A stretch of 64,000 nucleotides of DNA, from assembly GCF_017298635.1 (NCBI RefSeq), contig NZ_CP071182.1, positions 2,821,001 through 2,885,000 on the forward strand. Reading direction: 5' to 3'. The translations under genes and the position numbers were made by a program. Under the pieces are notes generated by a model. It ran no database searches, was not told the origin of the DNA, and worked only from the letters and a program-made list of their open reading frames with translations. This DNA is from Paenalicyclobacillus mengziensis (GTDB taxonomy: Bacteria > Bacillota > Bacilli > Alicyclobacillales > Alicyclobacillaceae). How positions within the stretch are numbered: the first letter of the stretch is position 1; the number at the start of each line of letters is the position of its first letter. Of this stretch, positions 41,358-49,846 are shown one piece after another.

Positions 41358-42194
41358 ATCTACTCGTATTGGTTTTGGATTGGAAAGTTTCCGGTTCGTA
41401 CGTACAGCACCATTTTTGCGTTAGCTTTCCTGTTCGGGCTCGGTGCAACGTTGTATTTTTCCCGGGTCTATGGCGACAAAGGCGATACCGATCATTGGTG
41501 GAACCTAGCTCCTATCGTTCTCGTCTTTGGCATCGTCGGCGCACGGTTTTGGCAGGTTTTTTTCTTCGACTGGTCTTTCTATCAAAAGAACCCAGGCCAA
41601 ATTATTGCCGTGTGGAACGGTGGACTATCGATTCAGGGTGGGTTAGTTGGAGCCGTTCTTGCAGCGCTGGTTTATCTTTGGCGGCACAACAAGAGTATTT
41701 TGCATTTTGCCGATCTCTCTGTTCCAGGTGTGATTCTCGGCATGAGTATTGGTCGTGACGCAGATTTTATGAATGCTAGCGCGTATGGCCGACCGACAGG
41801 CCACAACTGGGGTGTCATCTTTCCACCAGGGACGTTAGCACATGACCAGTACGGCAACCAACCATTGTGGCCAGCTGTGATATGGGAGGCGCAAGTGGAT
41901 ATCATCCTCTTCGCCATACTGCTTATCTTGTTTCAGAGAAAGAAGGGTTGGCCCAAAGGTTTTGCATCCGCATACTACGTGATTACATACAGCATCGCGA
42001 GATTTTTCCTCGAGATAATGCGAGGGGATTCTCCGCGCTTCGCGCTCGGTTGGGATGCAGCGCAATATACTGCTGTAGTTACGTTCGTCTTAGGTATTAT
42101 CCTGATGGTCTGGGTATTCTGGAAGTACCGCGATGACAGAATGTACTTTACGCATCCAAAGACAGCTGTTGCAACTGAGGACGAACAAAATTGA
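41358..42194 (+). CDS. lgt: Prolipoprotein diacylglyceryl transferase-like protein
   Basis: A membrane protein of ~278 residues in the Lgt family, which attaches diacylglycerol to lipoprotein cysteines. The N-terminus YWFWIGKFPVRTYS, the helix-2 block GGLSIQGGLVGAVLA, and GVIFPPGTLAHDQYG, LWPAVIWEAQ and FFLEIMRGDSPRFALGW all fit. Two oddities stand out. The frame has no ATG, GTG or TTG before 41451; an ATC at 41358, eight bases after GAGAGGTG, is the only start that gives the full first helix. The signature GRxGNxxNxE reads GRDADFMNAS, losing the usual Gly, Asn and Glu. It may be a divergent paralogue; activity is uncertain. Confidence 0.75.
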   Translation: MYSYWFWIGKFPVRTYSTIFALAFLFGLGATLYFSRVYGDKGDTDHWWNLAPIVLVFGIVGARFWQVFFFDWSFYQKNPGQIIAVWNGGLSIQGGLVGAVLAALVYLWRHNKSILHFADLSVPGVILGMSIGRDADFMNASAYGRPTGHNWGVIFPPGTLAHDQYGNQPLWPAVIWEAQVDIILFAILLILFQRKKGWPKGFASAYYVITYSIARFFLEIMRGDSPRFALGWDAAQYTAVVTFVLGIILMVWVFWKYRDDRMYFTHPKTAVATEDEQN

Positions 42195-42266
42195 ACCAGG
42201 CTGACTCTGGGTCTCGGGTCCCTTGAGCAGCATGGGACACAGTCTAGTCTCTGTTAGAAAGCTTGA

Positions 42267-42303
42267 AAGAAAGAGTGCGAATCCTGAAGCACTCTTTCTT
42301 TCG
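42267..42303 (+). terminator. Rho-independent terminator
   Basis: AAAGAAAGAGTGC pairs with GCACTCTTTCTTT, a 13-bp stem around a 10-base loop, between the Lgt-like gene and the channel gene. Confidence 0.8.
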
Positions 42304-42352
42304 TTTGGCGCTGAAAAATTGGTGCTGAAAGAATGGGGGGAGGAGTTATCTT

Positions 42353-43306
42353 GTGTTCGTATTGTTCGCACGGCTGATTCAAAGTATCACAAGACGCACA
42401 GAGGTCTATATTGGCGTGACCGCTTTGATCTGTATATTCTTGGGGGCGTTGCTTTTTGCACATTTCGAACACCGAAGTTTCTGGCAATCGCTCTATTGGT
42501 GCATTACGACGGCCTCAACCGTTGGCTATGGTGATATCGCACCGACCAATACGATAGGGCAGGTTATCGCCATCGGTGTGATGATAACGTGCATTCCTCT
42601 GTTTGGAGCACTCTTTTCGATGATGGCAGCACGTATCGCCGAAGCAAAGATTAGGAGGTTGGTGGGAATGGAACATGTGGGGCTGAAACGAAATCATGTG
42701 CTCGTTTTGGGCAGTTCTGATGAGACCCTAACAGTGATTGCTGCATTAAAAGATGTTAGTTCTATTGTGCTCGTAGCGGATGACATCGATGCTTCAGCCG
42801 TACCCGTGAACGTCTCCTATATCAAGGGCGACCCCCGCGACCCCAATGTGCTTGCCAAAGCTCGTCCGAACCACGCGAAGCATGCCATTATCACCGGTGT
42901 TCGAGATGGGGATATTCTCGAAACTGCAATTGCTTTAAAGGAAATCGTCAAGGATATTCCCGTCACGGTTAGCACCCGCTCTGCACTGGCCTCACGAGCT
43001 TTGCAAGCACTTGGTATCAATCGCACTTTAATTTGGCAAGAATTGCTCGGGCATACACTTGCAAAGAGCTTGCAGGCTCCTCATGCAGGTGAGTTACTCA
43101 TGCAAATGGTCAACTCAGACGAGTTTGTGATTGATGAAGTCCCTGTACCAAGAGAAATGGTGGGCAAGCCGTTTCGTGACGTTCGCAGTGCTCATAAAGA
43201 GTATGTCTTGGGACTTGCCCAGGAAAATGAAATCGTGCTTGGAATCCGACGCGATCCGGTGGTACAAGAAGGATCCACGCTCCTCATATTAAAGCCTAAA
43301 GCCTAG
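42353..43306 (+). CDS. Potassium channel with RCK/TrkA domains
   Basis: A 317-residue two-helix ion channel subunit. The pore loop has the K+ selectivity filter TVGYGD at residues 56-61 between two membrane helices. Residues ~112-225 form a TrkA-N/RCK domain (NHVLVLGSSDETLTVIAALK) and the end a TrkA-C domain (REMVGKPFRDVRSAHKEYVL). Length and layout match MthK-like and YugO-like channels; YugO is linked to biofilm signalling in Bacillus. The start is GTG behind GGGGGGAGG. The RCK loop reads GSSDE in place of the usual GxGxxG, so nucleotide binding may differ. Confidence 0.92.
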   Translation: MFVLFARLIQSITRRTEVYIGVTALICIFLGALLFAHFEHRSFWQSLYWCITTASTVGYGDIAPTNTIGQVIAIGVMITCIPLFGALFSMMAARIAEAKIRRLVGMEHVGLKRNHVLVLGSSDETLTVIAALKDVSSIVLVADDIDASAVPVNVSYIKGDPRDPNVLAKARPNHAKHAIITGVRDGDILETAIALKEIVKDIPVTVSTRSALASRALQALGINRTLIWQELLGHTLAKSLQAPHAGELLMQMVNSDEFVIDEVPVPREMVGKPFRDVRSAHKEYVLGLAQENEIVLGIRRDPVVQEGSTLLILKPKA

Positions 43307-43329
43307 TTCCGAAGATGAAAACCTAGATC

Positions 43330-43935
43330 CTAGTTACCCAGCCGGTAAATTGCAAATCGCTCGTACGGGTTATGAACGGACAAATCTCTTAATGGAACTT
43401 CCGCTTGCAGTTCGAATGGGGTCTCATTTTCCAGAAAAAAAATATAATCGTCTGATGGATAGTACAAAAGAATGTTCAAAGCCCTGGGCGCACTTTCGAA
43501 CGATTTCAAGATGTTTCTCACAACTTTCATAAAAATCTGTATCGAAAACGGGTTAAAGAAATAGAAGCTGTCATCTGATGGACGAACACGATAATCCTCC
43601 GCTAAGCAGTGATAGAACTGGATTTGTCCGTTGATAACCCTATTCCTTCGCATATAATTTTGCAAATTTTCCTGCGCATTCTGATAAAACGTGTTGTTCA
43701 TTTCCACGCCGACTACCGATGCCTGAACAAGGTAGTGGACGAAAAAATTCAACCGACCTTTGCCGCATCCGAAGTCCACGAGGCGATTGTTGCTTGTGAT
43801 GTGATACGACTCAAAGAGTTGCTCGAGCGCAGCGTATGGGGTCGGTTCGTAACGGTAATAGTGGAACCCATTTGGGAATTCCTGATTCCCACCTGTTTTG
43901 ATGTGCAGCAATTTATCGTAGTACTTTTCTTTCAT
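43330..43935 (-). CDS. Class I SAM-dependent methyltransferase
   Basis: A 201-residue cytosolic methyltransferase. The SAM-binding motif I is LVDFGCGKGRLNFFVHYL and motif II follows at VVGVEMNNTFYQNA. The catalytic-region strand is DDSFYFFNPFS. The fold and size fit small-molecule or protein N-methyltransferases, and the NPFS motif resembles NPPF/NPPY of N-methylating enzymes, but this is weak evidence. The start is ATG behind AGGAGACG. It is convergent with the channel gene (23 bp) and has no operon partner. Confidence 0.88.
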   Translation of the reverse strand: MKEKYYDKLLHIKTGGNQEFPNGFHYYRYEPTPYAALEQLFESYHITSNNRLVDFGCGKGRLNFFVHYLVQASVVGVEMNNTFYQNAQENLQNYMRRNRVINGQIQFYHCLAEDYRVRPSDDSFYFFNPFSIQIFMKVVRNILKSFESAPRALNILLYYPSDDYIFFLENETPFELQAEVPLRDLSVHNPYERFAIYRLGN

Positions 43936-44293
43936 CTGCGAGGCACGTCTCCTAGTTGGTTATTTTAAACGGTTGCTTATTTTAAACGGGGTACCGATAC
44001 ACACTGATGGTAAAACTCTGTGCAGCCAAAATCCAGAACTACCGGACGTGAGGCATCCACGTCGGTCAATTGAATTGCCTGCTTGGTACACCGAAACAAA
44101 TTTCCTCGTAGTGATAGCGCAAATATTTACAATAAACATTATTTTCGAAATAATATTGTTGAAGAGGTGTTTGCCTGGGACGAATCGCGCTTGTATTTGA
44201 CGCGTACTCATAGCCGATTCGTCACTTTTCAGGCAGGGAGGGGTGCAACCTGGTCCGGCAGTCCCCGATTCGATGTTGGAAGGAGAATCTGAC

Positions 44294-44500
44294 ATGAAAC
44301 TGACATGGATGCTTTACGTGCCGTTTATCACCATCTTTGTGTTGACATTCTTACCAGCCATCAACGGACCTCATCTGTGGATTGGACTCCCGTCGCTGCT
44401 CGTCTGGATCTTGGGATGGACGCTGATGATTACTGTGATTCTTCTCCTCTATCATCATTATTCCTTGAAGAAGCCAGAAGAAGAAGGAGATGACGCATAA
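44294..44500 (+). CDS. DUF3311 membrane protein, symporter partner
   Basis: A 68-residue protein with two transmembrane helices (TWMLYVPFITIFVLTFLPAI and the LLVWILGWTLMITVILLLY region) and an acidic tail KKPEEEGDDA. DUF3311 proteins are nearly always encoded directly before a sodium:solute symporter and probably form a small subunit of it. The start is ATG behind GGAAGGAG. The stop TAA overlaps the symporter ATG (TAATG), so translation is coupled. Upstream, 43936-44293 contains a 17-bp tandem repeat and no other gene. Confidence 0.9.
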   Translation: MKLTWMLYVPFITIFVLTFLPAINGPHLWIGLPSLLVWILGWTLMITVILLLYHHYSLKKPEEEGDDA

Positions 44501-45930
44501 TGACTCTTACTATCGCCATCATTGGCATCATCGTCATCGCCGGCTTCGGCTTCGCTGGCAAGCGCACGCCTGCTAAATCCATGGAAGAGTGGACTGTGTC
44601 GGAGCGAAAGATCGGATCGCTCACGATGTGGTTTTTGCAAGCAGGTGAGATTTACACGACTTTTACATTTCTCGGTCTGTCCGGCCTAGCCTTTGCGGGC
44701 GGTGCTGCCGCATTCTATGCAATTCCGTACGTTCCGCTTGCTTTCATCTGGCTGTATTTTATGGGACCTAGGGTCTGGCGCTTGGCAAAAAAGCGAGGTT
44801 ACTTAACGCAAGCTGATTTTTTCGAAGACCGCTACAAGAGCCGCGTACTCGGCATCATCGTGGCAATTCTCGGAGTTGTATTCCTCATTCCCTACCTTCA
44901 ACTGCAGGTGTCCGGCCTTGGAACGATTGTGCAGATTGCAACAGGTAACGCAGCGTCCAGCACCATCAGTATGGTCATTGCCTTTGTCATGACCATTGCT
45001 TTTGTGATGTGGGCTGGACTGAAAGGTACAGCCATGACCTCGTACTTCAAGGATGCGATTATGGTTCTCGTCTTGCTTGTCCTCGCAATCGCTTTGCCTG
45101 CTCACTTTGCAGGCGGCATCGGCGGCATGTTTCACGAATTGGCTGTGAAATTTCCGGCGAAGTTGTCGATTCATGCTGGCGGTTACAGCCCACTCTGGTT
45201 CATTTCTAGTATGGCCATCAGCACCATCGGTGGGTTGTTGACGACCCCGCATAGCTGGCCAGCGCTCATGTCCGCAAAAAGTGAAGAGACCCTGCGGCGA
45301 AATTACATGTTCTTACCGCTTTATCAAATTGGTCTGGTGCTCCCGATGATTGTTGGCTTTACGGCTATCCTAGTCGCGACGAAGAAACTGAACCCGAACG
45401 GGATTCTCCTCACGCTGACCTCACTGGCATTGCCCCATTGGGTCCTCGGTGTGACCGTCGTTGCTGGCATTGCAGCCGCAATGGTGCCGGCAGCGGGCTT
45501 ACTTGTTGGCATCACCTCTTCGCTGGCGAAAAATATTGTGCGGACAAAGTCGCCGAAGGCAACCTTCTACGTAAACCAGGTTGCAGTCGTTGTGGTTACC
45601 GGGATTGCGCTTATCTTCGCGATTGCCGCTCCCACGCTCCTCGCGAACCTGCTGTTGCTCACCTTCAGCGGTCTCGCACAACTTGCCCCTGGCATCGTTG
45701 CTGGTGTCTATTTCAAGTCGATGCGCCCACGAGCGGTCAACCTCATCATCAGCATTCTGGTTGGGGAAGTCATTGTCGCCTACCTGACGCTTGGCGGCGT
45801 GACACTCGGGGGTATCAGCCCAGGCATTGTCGGTTTGGTTGGGAACCTCATCGTGCTCGTGGCGCTCGAAATCGTGTCACACACTTTAGGTGGCCGCCAG
45901 TCCGTGGGGAAATCCGAAATGGCTTCCTAG
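44500..45930 (+). CDS. Sodium:solute symporter (SSS family)
   Basis: A 476-residue secondary transporter with 12-13 membrane helices of the LeuT-fold SSS family. Family blocks include SMEEWTVSERKIGSLTMWFL, AGEIYTTFTFLGLSGLAFAG, GYLTQADFFEDRYKSR and ISSMAISTIGGLLTTPHSWP, followed by GITSSLAKNIVR. It uses the sodium gradient to import a small organic solute. It overlaps the DUF3311 gene by one base and is followed 20 bp later by an M20 hydrolase gene. Its substrate is therefore probably an N-acyl amino acid, dipeptide or similar amide cleaved by that enzyme. Confidence 0.93.
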   Translation: MTLTIAIIGIIVIAGFGFAGKRTPAKSMEEWTVSERKIGSLTMWFLQAGEIYTTFTFLGLSGLAFAGGAAAFYAIPYVPLAFIWLYFMGPRVWRLAKKRGYLTQADFFEDRYKSRVLGIIVAILGVVFLIPYLQLQVSGLGTIVQIATGNAASSTISMVIAFVMTIAFVMWAGLKGTAMTSYFKDAIMVLVLLVLAIALPAHFAGGIGGMFHELAVKFPAKLSIHAGGYSPLWFISSMAISTIGGLLTTPHSWPALMSAKSEETLRRNYMFLPLYQIGLVLPMIVGFTAILVATKKLNPNGILLTLTSLALPHWVLGVTVVAGIAAAMVPAAGLLVGITSSLAKNIVRTKSPKATFYVNQVAVVVVTGIALIFAIAAPTLLANLLLLTFSGLAQLAPGIVAGVYFKSMRPRAVNLIISILVGEVIVAYLTLGGVTLGGISPGIVGLVGNLIVLVALEIVSHTLGGRQSVGKSEMAS

Positions 45931-45950
45931 CTCAAAGGAGGATGGCAATC

Positions 45951-47141
45951 ATGACAGTGGCAACAACTGATGTATCGGCACTCGTCGAAAGTGTGAAGGA
46001 AGAGGTAATTGCTTGGCGTCGTCATCTTCACGCACACCCGGAACTGTCTTTCCAGGAGGTCGGAACGTCACAGTTTGTGTACGACACCCTCCAATCCTTT
46101 GGCGGCCTCGAGGTGTCCCGTCCCACGGCGACGAGTGTTCTGGCTCGGTTGGTTGGCAGTGCACCGGGGCCCGTTATTGCCCTGCGTGCAGATATGGATG
46201 CGCTTCCAATCACAGAGGCGACCGAGTTCGAGTTTGCTTCGAGGAATCAAGGTGTCATGCACGCATGCGGACACGATGGCCATACAGCAATGCTGCTCGG
46301 TGCTGCCAAGATACTTTCCGGTATCAAAGATGAGCTCCGCGGTGAGATACGCTTCCTGTTTCAGCACGCAGAGGAGCTGTTTCCGGGGGGAGCTCAGGAA
46401 ATGGTGAAGGCGGGCGCGATGGAGGGGGTAGAAAAAGTCTTCGGCATTCACCTTCAGTCGATGATGGACCCAGGCGTCATTGGCATCTGCGCTGGCCCAC
46501 TCAACGCCGCACCGGATACGTTTTCTGTCAAAATCATCGGCAAAGGCGGGCACGCTGCGTATCCGCACCAGACCGTGGATAGTGTCGCAATCGCGGCCCA
46601 AGTGATTACCAATCTGCAACACATCGTGTCACGCAACGTCGATCCGCTCGACCCGCTCGTGGTCTCTGTCACCCAAATCATTGGCGGGACCGCACACAAC
46701 GTCATTCCCGGTGTGGTTGAATTCGGAGGGACTGTTCGCAGTCACAACCCCCAGTTGCGGCAACAGGTTCCGGAATGGATGGAACGTATCGTGAGGGGCA
46801 TTACCGAGGCACATGGCGCGACGTACGAACTGGATTATGTGAAAGGGTATGATCCGGTATTGAATGACGAAGCGGTCACCGCCATCGTCGAGAATACGCT
46901 GCGGCAAGTGTTCGATGAGGACCAGGTGGTCACGGCAAGACCGACGATGGCAGGGGAAGACTTTTCTGCATACCAGAAAAAAGCCCCAGGTACCTTCTTT
47001 CTGGTCGGTGCCGGTTACGGTCCCAAGGAGAGCCGCTTCCCCCATCACCACCCCAGCTTCGCCATTAATGAGGATGCTTTGTCTGTCGGCGTACAGGCGT
47101 TTACGCACCTCGCTTTGCAACTTCTACACCAAGAGGCCTGA
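45951..47141 (+). CDS. M20-family metallo-amidohydrolase
   Basis: A 396-residue zinc hydrolase of the M20D group (N-acyl amino acid amidohydrolase, hippurate hydrolase). The catalytic part has WRRHLHAHPELSFQE, ALRADMDALPITE and HACGHDGHTAMLLGAA with metal-binding Cys, His and Asp residues, then FQHAEELFPGGA with the catalytic Glu pair. The dimerisation domain begins at TFSVKIIGKGGHAAYPHQ, and MAGEDFSAY closes the active site. The start is ATG behind AAAGGAGG, ten bases downstream; the same frame stays open far upstream inside the symporter gene but is not coding there. It is the last gene of the operon, before a terminator. Confidence 0.95.
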   Translation: MTVATTDVSALVESVKEEVIAWRRHLHAHPELSFQEVGTSQFVYDTLQSFGGLEVSRPTATSVLARLVGSAPGPVIALRADMDALPITEATEFEFASRNQGVMHACGHDGHTAMLLGAAKILSGIKDELRGEIRFLFQHAEELFPGGAQEMVKAGAMEGVEKVFGIHLQSMMDPGVIGICAGPLNAAPDTFSVKIIGKGGHAAYPHQTVDSVAIAAQVITNLQHIVSRNVDPLDPLVVSVTQIIGGTAHNVIPGVVEFGGTVRSHNPQLRQQVPEWMERIVRGITEAHGATYELDYVKGYDPVLNDEAVTAIVENTLRQVFDEDQVVTARPTMAGEDFSAYQKKAPGTFFLVGAGYGPKESRFPHHHPSFAINEDALSVGVQAFTHLALQLLHQEA

Positions 47142-47159
47142 CTCCCCTTCAGATTGCAG

Positions 47160-47195
47160 CAGCCCCGGAAGCAGAATCCCACCGGGGCTGTTTGT
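47160..47195 (+). terminator. Rho-independent terminator
   Basis: CAGCCCCGG pairs with CCGGGGCTG around a 13-base loop, followed by TTTGTG, 18 bp after the M20 gene. Confidence 0.85.
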
Positions 47196-47261
47196 GTACC
47201 ATCATCGAGGAAACCTTTCAGGTTTTACTCCATCTATGAATCGGTAGAGGAGCACGGAGTA

Positions 47262-47630
47262 TCATTCGGTACGCTCGTCAGAGAAAAATTTTGGGAACAG
47301 GTCGTTATATTGTCCCATTCGTACCAGGTGCATAATGACAGTTGGCTCTGGCTCGATTGTTTTTAATTTCAGGTCTTCATAATGCACTAATTTCGACGCG
47401 TGGCTGACGATGGCGTCACGTAACGCAGCAATCTCCGATGGGGAATTTGCTTGCCTGAGCGTCTCAAGATGTTCAACGATGAATCCGCCATCGTGCTTTA
47501 TATGCTTCTGCAGGGTTGCATGACATGACTTACACAGCGGTATATGGTGATGTAAGGTCGTGCCCGGTCTCTGCGCACACACGACACATTTTAGCAGCGA
47601 ACGTAATCTCTTCTGTCCGAAGAAACGCAA
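47262..47630 (-). CDS. Hypothetical HNH-like Cys/His protein (122 aa)
   Basis: Not a family I can name. Residues ~15-36 read CVVCAQRPGTTLHHH then CKSCH, a C-x2-C...HHH...C-x2-C pattern as in HNH-type or zinc-finger folds. The rest is mostly helical with no membrane segment. The start is TTG behind GAGGAG with seven-base spacing. It is convergent with the M20 gene and divergent from the sigma factor gene. The canonical nuclease His-Asn pattern is not complete, so a nuclease function is only a possibility. Confidence 0.65.
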   Translation of the reverse strand: MRFFGQKRLRSLLKCVVCAQRPGTTLHHHIPLCKSCHATLQKHIKHDGGFIVEHLETLRQANSPSEIAALRDAIVSHASKLVHYEDLKLKTIEPEPTVIMHLVRMGQYNDLFPKFFSDERTE

Positions 47631-47894
47631 ACTATCACTCCTCGGAAAACATCTTCATCCCATCATACCATTTGTTTTGTTGCCGATAGCCTCCATGTTC
47701 GTATTCGAGGTCGTCGTTGATGTGCATACTCTGGGAGAACGCGCACCGGGAGCCCCTTTCGTGTATGAATGCCGCACAGATTTCAAACATTGACGAGAGT
47801 GATGTGTAACCTTATCAGTGGTTCAAACGTTTACTCATGTGTGGCTTGACACAATTACGGGATAGGACGGGGCTTGTGAGGTGGTGAGAGGCTA

Positions 47895-48491
47895 ATGAAC
47901 ACGGCGATGTCTCCTAGCGATGGGATAGAGCAATTATTTCATTTGTATGCGAGTGATGTGTATCGATTTGCAAGGTATCTAGCTCCCGAGGTGGATGGAA
48001 AAGATATTGTCCAAGAAGTCTTTTTACGTGCGTTTCGGGGATGGAACAACCAAGGTATCTCAAACCCTAAGGCTTGGCTCTTACAAATTACGCGGAATTA
48101 CGTTTTTGACCTGCTCAGAAAAAAACGAGTTGAAAACAAGTTCAAGGAAACGCATAAACCTGACCTGAGCAGAGTCAGTGTTCCACTCAACACTTTGATT
48201 GAGTTGGAGGATGCAGTTTTGCACTTGAAACTAGATTATCGACAGGTCTTCATTCTGCGCTGCGTTCATGACCTTCCGGTGGAAGAAACAGCCGAGATAT
48301 TAGGATGGTCAGAGGCAAAGGTGAAGACCACACTACATCGTGCCCTGAAAGAACTTCGCGGCGCACTGGGGCCAGAACGATTCGATTCATCAGAACCGCT
48401 TCAGGAAAGAGGTGAGCAAAATGAACATGGAGGAAAAGGCAAAAGAGATGTTTTCTCCACTTCGCGAAGTGGATCTCAGTGGCGAAGATAA
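47895..48491 (+). CDS. ECF-type RNA polymerase sigma factor
   Basis: A 198-residue extracytoplasmic-function sigma factor. Region 2 reads LFHLYASDVYRFARYL then DIVQEVFLRAFRGW and LLQITRNYVFDLLRKKR. Region 4 is VLHLKLDYRQVFILRCVHDL then LPVEETAEILGWSEAKVKTT. The last ~25 residues (after LGPERFDSS) lie in the zone that overlaps the next gene by 71 bp and look non-conserved. The start is ATG behind GAGGTGGTGAGAGG. The overlap with the following membrane protein is the usual sigma/anti-sigma arrangement. Confidence 0.93.
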   Translation: MNTAMSPSDGIEQLFHLYASDVYRFARYLAPEVDGKDIVQEVFLRAFRGWNNQGISNPKAWLLQITRNYVFDLLRKKRVENKFKETHKPDLSRVSVPLNTLIELEDAVLHLKLDYRQVFILRCVHDLPVEETAEILGWSEAKVKTTLHRALKELRGALGPERFDSSEPLQERGEQNEHGGKGKRDVFSTSRSGSQWRR

Positions 48492-49812
48492 ACTGGACAT
48501 CTTGCAAAATCTGCAAAACGAAATGTCTCTGAACAAACCAAGGAAAAGACGTTCCCAGGGATTCTTACCTGGCGTTGCAGCAGCTGTCGCAGCCGTTGCC
48601 GTGGTGGCAGGCGGTGTTAGTTTCGAAATGCACCGGCATCATCCGATAACAATACCGTCCAGTCAAAATGTAACAACCGCTTCGAACCAAACGCAGTCAA
48701 CGGGTACCACGAAGACAAGCAATACGACGGCCAACAACAGCGTGTCTCAAAGCACGATTCCAAGCAGTATTACGACGAAGACCTACGCAAACTCAGCGCA
48801 AGCCGCTCTTGTGATTACGAATCTCGAGCAGAACTTTGGTCAAGTCTATCCATCAGGCCCACTCGTTGATTTAGGCACTGGAATCAAGGCTGCCTTTAAT
48901 GGCGGGGCCGGTCAATATAAATACCAGTGGCATGAGGGGAACTGGACGCTTGATATGCTTGGCTTTGGCAACAACGCGGCAGGAACGCAAGTCGCGAAGA
49001 ATGTCGTGGCATACCTGCACACACATATGCTTCCGGCACCGAGAAACAAGGGTATCATCCTCATGACCAGCTCGGCTTCTGGGACTACATGGCGAACCCA
49101 AGTTGCGTGGCAGGAAGGGTCTTCCGTGTGGCAAACAACGGCGTCAGGCGATCCGGTGACCGTACTTCAGAAGGTCGTAAACAGCAACCAGCCTGCAGGA
49201 ACCCCCAGTGGTTCTACAAGTTTTCACCAGACATTTCAGAGTACTGGCGGAACCAGCGATATGTATCTCTCGCCAACCATTGGCTTTCAGGTGAAAAACT
49301 TAGGCGGCGGTATGAGTAACTTCGTGTATCAATTTTCGAAAACTACGGACGGTGGCAAGACATGGACAACGATGTCAACTGGACACTTTAGTCACGTTTC
49401 TGGTGTGTCGTTTATCAACCAACAGACCGGGTACCTTTTGAATAATTCACCCGCCTACTCGGTGACGCCCGATTTATATGTGACACACGATGGGGGTGCC
49501 ACTTGGCAGGAACAAAAGCTCCCGATACCGAGCGCGTATCAAAACGATTACCGATCTAGTAATTACCCTGTGTTCTTCTCACCTCAAGTGGGCTTTATAC
49601 CAGTGTACGGAATCAGCATGAATCAATCTAGTACGACTCAGTTCTTATACATGCTTGTGACAACTGATGGTGGTGCCTCGTGGACCCCATTTACCGGGAG
49701 TCAGGGCAAGGGAGTGAGTTGGACACTCAGGCAGCAAAAGTTGACGATTACGTATGGGTCAAAAACGATTACGGTCAATGGCTTGTTCGGAAACTGGTCC
49801 GTATCGCCGTAG
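48421..49812 (+). CDS. Putative membrane-anchored anti-sigma factor with extracellular sensor part
   Basis: A 463-residue single-pass membrane protein. Residues 1-46 are cytoplasmic and charged, where the sigma factor would bind; 47-68 form a transmembrane helix (FLPGVAAAVAAVAVVAGGV). Residues 75-122 are a Ser/Thr-rich linker. Residues ~145-255 are a domain also found in the lipoprotein at 57298 (key YQWHEGNWTLD, VAKNVVAYLHTHMLP). Residues ~305-425 contain three Asp-Gly-Gly repeats (TTDGGKTWTT, THDGGATWQE, TTDGGASWTP) like BNR or Ycf48 propellers. It overlaps the sigma gene by 71 bp. I see no HxxxCxxC zinc motif, so the anti-sigma role rests on context and topology. Confidence 0.8.
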   Translation: MNMEEKAKEMFSPLREVDLSGEDKLDILQNLQNEMSLNKPRKRRSQGFLPGVAAAVAAVAVVAGGVSFEMHRHHPITIPSSQNVTTASNQTQSTGTTKTSNTTANNSVSQSTIPSSITTKTYANSAQAALVITNLEQNFGQVYPSGPLVDLGTGIKAAFNGGAGQYKYQWHEGNWTLDMLGFGNNAAGTQVAKNVVAYLHTHMLPAPRNKGIILMTSSASGTTWRTQVAWQEGSSVWQTTASGDPVTVLQKVVNSNQPAGTPSGSTSFHQTFQSTGGTSDMYLSPTIGFQVKNLGGGMSNFVYQFSKTTDGGKTWTTMSTGHFSHVSGVSFINQQTGYLLNNSPAYSVTPDLYVTHDGGATWQEQKLPIPSAYQNDYRSSNYPVFFSPQVGFIPVYGISMNQSSTTQFLYMLVTTDGGASWTPFTGSQGKGVSWTLRQQKLTITYGSKTITVNGLFGNWSVSP

Positions 49813-49846
49813 ACTGAGGTGGTATGATTCGCGAGGAGAATGAGAC

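Noticed and set aside
45438..45950. N-terminal extension of the M20 hydrolase into the symporter gene
   Set aside because: The extension is Cys/Arg/His-rich noise in an alternate frame of the symporter. A perfect AAAGGAGG site sets the start at 45951.
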